The notes under the pieces were generated by a model, which ran no database searches, was not told where the DNA came from, and saw only the letters and a program-made list of their open reading frames with translations. The translations under genes were made by a program, and so were the position numbers. From contig JBBRLA010000558.1 of the NCBI GenBank assembly GCA_038231615.1, positions 1 through 5,902 on the forward strand: a DNA stretch of 5,902 bases, written 5' to 3'. The stretch is from JBBRLA01 sp038231615. GTDB taxonomy: Bacteria; Myxococcota_A; Polyangia; Palsa-1104; JAEUJZ01. This document shows positions 1 through 4,929 of the stretch, one piece after another; position 1 is the stretch's first letter; each line of letters opens with the position of its first letter.

Positions 1-359
1 AAGTGAAACAGGTAGGCAGTCATCCCCAGGCCCAGGACCGACACTACTATGGATATGATCACCTCCAAAGGCAACATGGCGGGTCGATATGGCTCCCCGC
101 TAGCGAGTCGCCGGATGAGCCGAACGTGTTGCCGTGCGGCCAGCAGGTTGACCAACACCCCACACAGGACGAGCACCGTTCCCAGCCACAGCGATGCCCC
201 CGGGGCATGCGGCGCGGCCGGCGTCCGCGCCGCGGCGAGCTCATGGAGGAAAATGCCAAACCGAGCTACCACGAAGCCGAATCCCATCATGGCCAGACCC
301 GTGCGGATCCAAGCCAGCAGGGTTCGCTCCGCGGCGAAGTAAACGCGGGGATCGTCCAT
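1..359 (-). CDS. DUF202 (YidH-like) small membrane protein, C-terminus cut by window edge
   Basis: Reading the minus strand from the ATG at 359 gives 119 residues with no stop before the window edge, so the extreme C-terminus is missing. The N-terminus carries the DUF202/YidH hallmark, an AAERTLLAWIRTGLA motif (about residues 9-23), which runs into the first membrane segment (about 14-39). Two more hydrophobic stretches lie at about 56-75 and 96-117, with a basic cytoplasmic loop (RQHVRLIRRL) between them. This three-helix layout and the length of about 120 residues are normal for the family. DUF202 proteins are inner-membrane proteins of unknown biochemical role. An in-frame ATG four codons upstream (371) is an alternative start; neither start has a clear Shine-Dalgarno. 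The gene follows ogt on the same strand after about 130 bp, so co-transcription with the repair genes is possible but not shown. Family assignment is confident; function is unknown. Confidence 0.85.
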   Translation of the reverse strand, partial: MDDPRVYFAAERTLLAWIRTGLAMMGFGFVVARFGIFLHELAAARTPAAPHAPGASLWLGTVLVLCGVLVNLLAARQHVRLIRRLASGEPYRPAMLPLEVIISIVVSVLGLGMTAYLFH

Positions 360-489
360 GCCGCAAAGCATACGCGAGGCAGGACCCGCTGGGTGCCACT
401 TCCGCCGCGGTAAAGACGGGCCGCGCGGGCCGGCGACATTCAGATCGGCCTGCCACTTGAAAACGGCATCGCCGAGCACACGACCAGCG
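360..489. other. Short intergenic region between ogt and the DUF202 gene
   Basis: No convincing coding frame is present in these 130 bases. The stretch is GC-rich and holds one weak hairpin followed by four T's on the minus strand just after the ogt stop (listed separately). It must also hold any independent promoter for the DUF202 gene. I could not pick out a convincing -35/-10 pair. Confidence 0.5.
460..474 (-). terminator. Weak candidate terminator after ogt
   Basis: On the minus strand, 16 bases after the ogt stop, the sequence CGGC-GAT-GCCG forms a 4-bp stem with a 3-base loop and is followed by TTTTC. The shape is that of an intrinsic terminator, but the stem is very short, so termination would be partial at best. 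It may simply be chance in GC-rich DNA. Confidence 0.25.
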
Positions 490-1056
490 TCACGGCAGGG
501 GAGACTTCCAAGGGAGGAGCAGCGGGGCCACTCCAGCGCGCATGCCCTGCTCGTGCTGCAAGAGCCAGCGCTTGCGTTCGGTGCCGCCGGCATAGCCGAC
601 CAGCGTGCCATCCTTGCCGATGACCCGGTGGCAGGGGACCAGGATGGAGACGGGGTTTCTGGCATTGGCGGCGCCTACGGCACGCACCGCCCGCGGCCTG
701 CCAAGCTGTTTCGCCAGGTCGGCATAGCACCGCGTCTGTCCCAGCGGAATGCGCAAAAGAGCGCCCCATACCTCGCGCTGGAAGTCGGTGCCGGCAAGGC
801 AAAGGGGGATGTCGAAGACGGCGCGCCTGCCGGCGAAGTATTCGTCGAGCTGTGCGCGGACGCGGCGCGGGATCGAGTGGTCGGCGACGTCGGCCCTTTC
901 AGGTGTCTCGCCGAGCGCCGGGGCGCCCTTGTGCTGCGGCAGGTAAAGGCCCACCACGGCGTCGTCGCGAAAGACCAGGCGCAGGTGCCCGATTGGGCTG
1001 TCGAACGCGAGGCTCCGCAAGCCCCGCGGTTCATCGATGAAGGATGATTGGTTCAT
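490..1056 (-). CDS. ogt: Methylated-DNA--protein-cysteine S-methyltransferase (O6-alkylguanine-DNA alkyltransferase)
   Basis: This 188-residue protein repairs O6-methylguanine (and O4-methylthymine) by moving the alkyl group irreversibly to its own cysteine. The active-site motif VPCHRV is at residues 140-145, with C142 as the acceptor. Just before it, RAVGAANARNP (125-135) supplies the helix-turn-helix arginine finger (R125) and the conserved Asn-Pro. The YAGGTERKRWLLQHE segment (about 155-169) matches the usual C-terminal end of the domain. The N-terminal ribonuclease-H-like part (about 15-88) carries the family's SPIGHLRLV start. The length is normal for Ogt/AdaB proteins. The start at 1056 is favoured because AGGAG (1064-1068) sits 7 bases upstream and because the ATG overlaps the alkA stop (ATGA, 1053-1056), which suggests translational coupling. 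The frame extends further upstream inside alkA, but that part is not family-like. Key residues are all intact. Confidence 0.96.
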   Translation of the reverse strand: MNQSSFIDEPRGLRSLAFDSPIGHLRLVFRDDAVVGLYLPQHKGAPALGETPERADVADHSIPRRVRAQLDEYFAGRRAVFDIPLCLAGTDFQREVWGALLRIPLGQTRCYADLAKQLGRPRAVRAVGAANARNPVSILVPCHRVIGKDGTLVGYAGGTERKRWLLQHEQGMRAGVAPLLLPWKSPLP

Positions 1057-2609
1057 GGGTTCGCTCCTGGCGAAAGTTCTGTCGCCCGTCTCCCCGCTGT
1101 GGCCCCGGTCCCCGATGCCCATAAATGCACGGCGGCATAGGCCGAGAACGGCTGCCAGTGTTCGGCCAGGGCTGCGGCCTCGCGCGCACTGACCCCGCCG
1201 AGGGCCTTGCGCAAGACCAGGTCCCCCGCCGGAAAGGCGCCGGGCCAGCCGAGCACCCGCATGGCGACGTAATGCGCGGTCCAGTCCCCGATCCCCGGCA
1301 GTGCGAGGAGGCGCTCGATGGTGCGCTGGCTGTCCGCGGGTCGCGACAGGACCAGCCCCTCCTCGGCGACGGCGCGGGCCAGCGCGAGCAGAGCCCGGGC
1401 GCGGGTCGCGGGCAGGCCGATGCGGCAAATGCGCTCCTCGCCTGCAAAAAGCAGGTCCCGCGGGCGCGGGAAGAGCCGATCGAGACCGGGATGCGGGGTC
1501 TCCACCTTCGCGCCCAGCTCGGCCACCAGCCGCCCGCTGAGCGTGGTCGCCGCCCGCACGCTGACCTGCTGTCCCAGGATCGACCGTGCGGTGGTCTCGA
1601 AGCCATCGAAGGACCCCGGCACCCGCAGCCCCGGGTGCGCTGCCAAAAGGGGCACCAGCCGGGGGTCCCGGCAGAGCTGCTCGGCGATGGCGGCGGGCTC
1701 GGCATCCAGATCGAAGAGCGCCCGCAGCCTGGCGCGCAGGGGCAAAAGCGTCCCCAGAAGGGAAAGCGAGATCTCCACCCGCAGCGCCGGCCGCTGCTCG
1801 TCTTTGGACACCACCACCCAGCCGATCTGCTGGCTGTCATTGGTGAACGGCGTTCCGCTTCGCTCCACGCTATCTTTGCCGTCCGCCCGGCCCATCCAGA
1901 TCGTCCGTCGGTAGGTGCCATTGCGGACGACCTCGACCCCGGGGATGGCGCGGGCCGCGAGGAACGAGAGCAACGCCTCCCAGTCCAGGGGGGGCCGGTA
2001 GTACAGGCGCAGGCTCAGGGCGCCCGTCTCGGGCCCCACCGCGTCGCCCGGCCGCTTCTGTCGCAGCGCCGAAGGCGAGGCCCCGCAGCGAGACTGGAAA
2101 AGGGCGTTGAAGCGGCGCACGCTGGAAAAGCCACTGGCAAAGGCCACCTGGGCCATCGACAGGTCGGTCTCCGCGAGGAGCTGCCGGGCCAGGGCCAGGC
2201 GCCGCGACTGCACCAGTTCCACTGGCGAGACCCCCAGCTCGGTGGTCATCGCCCGGCGCAGATGACGCGACGAGACCTGAAGCTCCGCGGCCAGTTCTTC
2301 GAGAGAGCTCTGGTCCAAGGCACCGGCCTCGATGCGCGAGACGGCCAGGGTGCACAGCCGGGGCACCGCGTCCACCGATGAGAGGCCTGGCGCCAGCTCG
2401 GGCCGGCAGCGGAAGCAGGCCCGGAAGCCGTCGCGCTCGGCCTCTGCGGCGCGGTGGTAAAAGACGCAGCGCCCCTGTCCCGGGGTGCGCGCTCGGCACA
2501 CCGGGCGGCAATAGATAAAGGTAGTGCGCACGCCGACGAAGAAGTGACCGTCGAAGCGCCCATCCCGGGTGGCCAGGGCGCGATAGCAGGCGGCTGGGTC
2601 AAGGTCCAT
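1053..2609 (-). CDS. alkA: Ada-type methyl-sensing transcriptional regulator fused to AlkA DNA-3-methyladenine glycosylase
   Basis: This 518-residue protein has three parts. Residues 1-75 are an Ada zinc domain with Cys34, Cys38, Cys65 and Cys68 (YCRPVC and ACFRC); Cys34 aligns with the E. coli Ada methyl acceptor Cys38, which takes methyl groups from DNA phosphotriesters. Residues about 85-185 are an AraC-type double helix-turn-helix (AQVAFASGFSSVRRFNALF). Residues about 198-500 are AlkA: the N-terminal domain, then ILGQQVSV (344-351), the helix-hairpin-helix LPGIGDWTAHY (437-447) and FPAGD, whose Asp463 matches E. coli AlkA catalytic Asp238. Inferred job: sense methylation damage, activate its own operon and excise 3-methyladenine and related bases. 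The fusion and the downstream ogt are known elsewhere, for example in mycobacteria. The M at 2609 is chosen because family members begin MxLDxxxCYRAL; its AAGGA lies very close to the ATG, so initiation may be weak. The frame continues upstream to 2681 into the terminator-like palindrome, which is unlikely to be coding. An extra stretch of about 20 residues near 241-262 is unusual. Confidence 0.95.
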   Translation of the reverse strand: MDLDPAACYRALATRDGRFDGHFFVGVRTTFIYCRPVCRARTPGQGRCVFYHRAAEAERDGFRACFRCRPELAPGLSSVDAVPRLCTLAVSRIEAGALDQSSLEELAAELQVSSRHLRRAMTTELGVSPVELVQSRRLALARQLLAETDLSMAQVAFASGFSSVRRFNALFQSRCGASPSALRQKRPGDAVGPETGALSLRLYYRPPLDWEALLSFLAARAIPGVEVVRNGTYRRTIWMGRADGKDSVERSGTPFTNDSQQIGWVVVSKDEQRPALRVEISLSLLGTLLPLRARLRALFDLDAEPAAIAEQLCRDPRLVPLLAAHPGLRVPGSFDGFETTARSILGQQVSVRAATTLSGRLVAELGAKVETPHPGLDRLFPRPRDLLFAGEERICRIGLPATRARALLALARAVAEEGLVLSRPADSQRTIERLLALPGIGDWTAHYVAMRVLGWPGAFPAGDLVLRKALGGVSAREAAALAEHWQPFSAYAAVHLWASGTGATAGRRATELSPGANP

Positions 2610-2668
2610 GTCCTTGATGTAACCCACCCGCACCCCGATGTCTGGCCGTTTTCGGACGTGACAGCAAT
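2610..2668 (-). promoter_or_regulatory. Presumed alkA-ogt promoter and Ada-type operator region
   Basis: These 59 bases separate the alkA start from the palindrome that ends the upstream gene, so a damage-inducible promoter for alkA-ogt should lie here if the palindrome terminates transcription. AraC/Ada regulators commonly bind just upstream of their own promoter. I see an AATTGC string (minus strand, 2664-2669) that faintly recalls the A-box/B-box parts of enterobacterial Ada sites, but no convincing full site and no good -35/-10 pair. Location is inferred from layout, not from a motif. Confidence 0.3.
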
Positions 2669-2708
2669 TAAACAGAAGCACCTGGACCGGTCCCGGTGCT
2701 TCTGTTTA
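2669..2708 (-). terminator. Long near-perfect palindrome, likely intrinsic terminator (possibly bidirectional)
   Basis: Two 14-base arms, TAAACAGAAGCACC (2669-2682) and GGTGCTTCTGTTTA (2695-2708), are perfect inverse complements. The 12 bases between them contain a further palindrome, GGACCGGTCC (2684-2693), so the hairpin can continue inward past one mismatch. On the minus strand the first base of the stem is the first base of the TAA that ends the TPR/barrel reading frame, and the structure is followed by the AT-rich run AATTG after the stem's own CTGTTT. That is the form of a rho-independent terminator with a U-rich 3' arm, although the free U-tract is short. It would insulate alkA from the upstream gene. 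A protein-binding operator is a less likely alternative. Confidence 0.65.
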
Positions 2709-2972
2709 GTAGAAACGAAAAGCGATGCTCAAACTGAAGGTAACTCTCGGGTTGGGGATGGGGCCGCTGATGTCCACGTCCAGCCCGAAAATCTCCGCCC
2801 GCGCCTCCCAGTCGGGCAGAAAGTGGTAGACTAGGTTGATCGACGGGTGGATGCGCAGCCCGTAAAGCGTGCAGGTGGTCATGTTCTCGCAGGGCTGCCG
2901 CTTGGCGGTGATCGGCGGTGCCCCCATGTCGAAGTGCAGCACCGAGAAGCCCAGTTCCAGGCTGGGCACCAG
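2706..2972 (-). pseudogene. Detached C-terminal barrel segment of the TPR/PEGA-like protein (after in-frame stop)
   Basis: The reading frame of the upstream gene continues directly past its TAA (2973-2975) for 88 codons to a TAA at 2706-2708. The frame does not change, so one codon and not an indel separates the two parts. The segment keeps alternating hydrophobic and polar residues typical of outer-membrane beta-strands (LELGFSVLHFDMG, LRIHPSINLVYHF, ARAEIFGLDVDISG). It ends in VTFSLSIAFRFY, the aromatic-rich terminal strand expected of a barrel protein. Two cysteines in QPCENMTTC probably form a disulfide in a surface loop. A GTG at 2969 could in principle restart translation, but the piece has no signal peptide and no evident ribosome binding site. 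I read it as the lost end of one gene. Confidence 0.7.
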
Positions 2973-3791
2973 TTACAGCGGCACCCGCTGCGACAGGTCC
3001 AGCACGATGCGCACCCCCGGCACGAGCCCCGAGTTGGTCCAGCTCTGGCCCACCTCCAGCGGGATGCGCAGCACCGCGTCCACGGCGAAGCTCTTGCGTT
3101 CCACCGCCCGGTACTCGAAGCCGAAAAGTAGCGATGCCTGCGACGGAGGGAAGTTCGTGCCCGTGACATCCACCACCCCGCCCAGCCCCAGCACCGCCGC
3201 GAACCGCCGGTTGTGCTTCTCCGGGTCCGGCAGCACCGGCGCCGCCGCCAACTCGGCATTTACCGTGTGGGTCAGGCCGTTTTCGAACTCCTGCTCCACC
3301 CGCCACGACAGATCGCCCAGGTGCACCTCGATCTTGTGCAGTCCGCTGCCGACCGGTACCGGCGCGATCATCGGCGTCGTACCGCGATCCCTCCCGTCGA
3401 TGGTGACCCGCGCGCCGTCCTTGTTGGCCCGCACTAGCACCAGCGCCACCTTGGTCCGCAGATCTTCCAGCCGCTCCCGGATCTCCGCTTCTTCGGACAG
3501 GTTGTCGCCGGTGCGCAGGAACGCCTCATACAGCTCGATGGCCCGCGCGGTGTTGCCCCCCTTGTCGTAGGCCCGCGCCGCGTCGTAGAGCAGGGCATTG
3601 CGCGGGCTCAGCTTGTAGGTCTCCTCGAAGTCGGCCGCCGCGTCGAGGAACTTGCCCGCCTCGAAGTTCTTCTCGCCGCGCTCGTAGCGCGCCTTGGCCG
3701 CCTCGAGCGCCTCATCCGCCAGGCAGACGGAGGGCTGGAGCAGGCAAAACACGAGTACAGCACCCACGATGAACCGGCAGCGAGATAGCAC
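2973..3791 (-). CDS. Secreted TPR / PEGA-like domain protein, outer-membrane type, truncated by in-frame TAA
   Basis: From GTG 3791 the product is 272 residues up to the TAA at 2973-2975. Residues 1-25 form a signal peptide (basic SRCR, hydrophobic core, CLA before DE). Residues about 26-112 resemble tetratricopeptide repeats: ARYERGEKNFEAGKFLDAA, then a second helix pair with ALLYDAARAYDKGGNTARAIELYEAFL. Residues about 115-182 are PEGA-like (GARVTIDGRDRGTTP). From about 195 on, amphipathic strands suggest the start of a barrel that continues past the stop for 88 codons, giving 361 residues if restored. Such envelope proteins are common in myxobacteria; the exact job is not known. The longer ATG frame to 3953 is rejected because it has no signal-like N-terminus and runs into the divergent gene. 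The GTG has a poor Shine-Dalgarno (GAGG almost touching it), so the start is moderately certain. A TAA-to-TAC change would restore Tyr and the full protein. Confidence 0.8.
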   Translation of the reverse strand: MLSRCRFIVGAVLVFCLLQPSVCLADEALEAAKARYERGEKNFEAGKFLDAAADFEETYKLSPRNALLYDAARAYDKGGNTARAIELYEAFLRTGDNLSEEAEIRERLEDLRTKVALVLVRANKDGARVTIDGRDRGTTPMIAPVPVGSGLHKIEVHLGDLSWRVEQEFENGLTHTVNAELAAAPVLPDPEKHNRRFAAVLGLGGVVDVTGTNFPPSQASLLFGFEYRAVERKSFAVDAVLRIPLEVGQSWTNSGLVPGVRIVLDLSQRVPL

Positions 3792-3810
3792 GCCTCGAAT
3801 ATATATCAGA
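3789..3810 (-). promoter_or_regulatory. AT-rich candidate -10 element for the TPR/PEGA-like gene
   Basis: In a strongly GC-rich setting, the minus strand reads GATATATATTCGAGGCGTG directly before the proposed GTG start. TATATT (3798-3803) is a reasonable -10 hexamer, and transcription starting about 7 bases further on would begin at the GTG itself, giving a leaderless message. This fits the lack of a usable Shine-Dalgarno. No good -35 hexamer is visible 16-18 bases upstream, so the call is tentative. If the real translation start lies further downstream, this would be an ordinary promoter. Confidence 0.35.
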
Positions 3811-3879
3811 ATGGCGGAAAATGCCGCTCCAGGGTCCCATCGAGGCGCCTTTTGCCGGCCCTCGGGCATAATGGGGGCC

Positions 3880-4119
3880 ATGAAGGACCTGGACGACATC
3901 GGCGCGGTGGGCGTCAAGCCCGCCCTGTGGATTGTGCTTTCGCGACGCGACATTCAGTTAAATGACCAGGAGCGCGCCCGGATCGAGGCCACCTCCGACC
4001 CACTCCTGCTCCAGCGCTGGCTTTCCCGCGCCCTCACCGTCCATACCGCCGCGCAGCTCTTCGCCAACATGGAGGCCGACCTGTCCGCGGCCCGGCAGCC
4101 GCCCTCGGGCTCGGGCTGA
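3880..4119 (+). CDS. Small conserved-looking protein of unknown function (79 aa)
   Basis: The product begins MKDLDDIGAVGVKPALW and is a soluble, mostly helical 79-residue protein with no signal peptide or membrane segment. The central block, ARIEATSDPLLLQRWLSRAL (33-52), resembles a helical motif seen in other small bacterial proteins and at the ends of some nuclease-family proteins, where an acidic helix is followed by WL-RA. I recall that only loosely and assign no function. The C-terminus is a Pro/Gly/Ser tail. An in-frame ATG at 3871 would add three residues; GGGGG (3873-3877) lies only 2 bases before the chosen ATG. CATAAT at 3867-3872 could be a -10 element giving a nearly leaderless message. 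The gene is divergent from the TPR/PEGA-like gene and convergent with the next one (28-bp gap). Codon composition fits the neighbouring genes better than the overlapping antisense frames do. Confidence 0.65.
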   Translation: MKDLDDIGAVGVKPALWIVLSRRDIQLNDQERARIEATSDPLLLQRWLSRALTVHTAAQLFANMEADLSAARQPPSGSG

Positions 4120-4147
4120 ACCCATGTTGATCGGGCGGCCTGCCGGT

Positions 4148-4753
4148 TCACGTCCCCTTGCGGGCCTTCTGGTGCGACTTTTCCGGCGGCGGCGTCTTGC
4201 TCCCCATCTCCAGCTTGCGCAGCGCCTGGGCCACCGCCTGGCCGATGGCGTCATGCAGCGCGTCGCTCAGCAGGTCACGCTCCTGTTTCTCGCTGATCCG
4301 CGGGCCCACGTCCGCCTGGATGGTCGATTCCCCGTCGCCCCCCAGGGCCAGCAGGTCACCCGGCAGGGTGCTCCCCACCACCGTCAGCTTCACGCTGCGC
4401 TCCAGGACGCGGAAGGGCTTGCCCGGCGGCGGTGTGTTCAGGGCCCGCCCGACGTTCAGCAGGCGCAGCGTCACCTGGTAGCCCCGCAGCCGGCGTTTTT
4501 TCAGCTCTTCGGCCAGCGCCGGACCTCCCGCGGGGAGCCCGGCGGGGTCCAGGGTGACCTCGGGGCGCTGGCTCAGGTCCTGGATGAAGATCTGCCGGGC
4601 CATGGCGACGGTGGGATCATCCTTGGGCCCCGGGCCCTCCACGTCCCGCACGACGATATAGTAGCGCGGCGCGGCCTCTGCCAGGCTCAGGCTGAAGGCC
4701 AGGAAAAAAGCGATGGAAGCGACACCGGATGATGAGGATCGGCGCAATCTCAT
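4148..4753 (-). CDS. Secreted protein of unknown function (201 aa)
   Basis: Residues 1-27 form a clear signal peptide (MRLRRSSSSG, hydrophobic core, AEA before AP), so the product is exported to the periplasm or beyond. It has no lipobox cysteine, and in fact no cysteine at all. The mature part starts RYYIVVRDVEG, a beta-strand, and continues with a helix ending in the strand-like PEVTLDP (64-70). It then has ELKKRRLRGYQVTLRLLNV (83-101), a strand pair ERSVKLTVVGSTLPG, an acidic GDGESTIQADVG (139-150) and a long helix DLLSDALHDAIGQAVAQALRKL (160-181) before a basic, proline-containing tail. The alternating alpha/beta plan recalls CsgG/LpoB-type envelope domains, but that is only a guess. The start is well supported by GAGGGA on the minus strand about 7 bases before the ATG. 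The gene is divergent from the FHA gene, sharing a 176-bp promoter region, which hints at but does not prove a functional link. Confidence 0.82.
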   Translation of the reverse strand: MRLRRSSSSGVASIAFFLAFSLSLAEAAPRYYIVVRDVEGPGPKDDPTVAMARQIFIQDLSQRPEVTLDPAGLPAGGPALAEELKKRRLRGYQVTLRLLNVGRALNTPPPGKPFRVLERSVKLTVVGSTLPGDLLALGGDGESTIQADVGPRISEKQERDLLSDALHDAIGQAVAQALRKLEMGSKTPPPEKSHQKARKGT

Positions 4754-4874
4754 GGTCGGTTCCCTCTTTAAAATGGGCGATGTTTCAGAAACCTGGCGAT
4801 TTTGTTATCATCCAGAAGTTCAACATGCATGATGTGGTTTCGGCGGACGCCATCGTAACGTGATTCGCCAATTG

Positions 4875-4889
4875 TGGCAGAATATGCGC
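4875..4889 (+). promoter_or_regulatory. Candidate sigma-54 promoter for the FHA gene
   Basis: TGGCAG-AATAT-GCGC matches the sigma-54 pattern TGGCAC-N5-TTGC at the -24 GG and -12 GC with exactly the required 12-base spacing; the mismatches are G for C at the end of the first block and GC for TT in the second. Transcription would start near 4901, giving a leader of about 29 bases that contains the AGGAGA ribosome binding site (4914-4919). Position and spacing are good, the -12 block is imperfect. Myxobacteria use sigma-54 widely, including for pilus genes. No activator binding site was identified. Confidence 0.35.
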
Positions 4890-4929
4890 GTTCGTGAGAT
4901 CGTGAAAACGGCCAGGAGAACCGTCTGAG

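Noticed and set aside
1125..2381. A 418-codon open frame on the plus strand, antisense to alkA
   Set aside because: It lies wholly opposite a gene with intact catalytic motifs; its translation is rich in Arg, Gly, Pro, Gln and His with no domain, as expected for antisense frames in GC-rich coding DNA.
2610..2681. Upstream ATG extension of alkA to 2681
   Set aside because: It adds 24 residues not seen at the start of Ada-type domains and would run into the terminator-like palindrome.
2668..3306. A 212-codon minus-strand frame overlapping the TPR/barrel gene
   Set aside because: It is out of frame with the domain-bearing reading and is Gly/Ala/Arg-rich without motifs; the in-frame stop at 2973 explains the split better than a frameshift into this frame.
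3792..3953. Upstream ATG extension of the TPR/PEGA-like gene to 3953
   Set aside because: It would place 54 unrelated residues before a clear signal peptide and overlap the start of the divergent plus-strand gene.
4782..4792. GTTTCAGAAAC, a small palindrome in the divergent promoter region
   Set aside because: Arms of five bases occur often by chance; the symmetry does not extend outward and no regulator is suggested.
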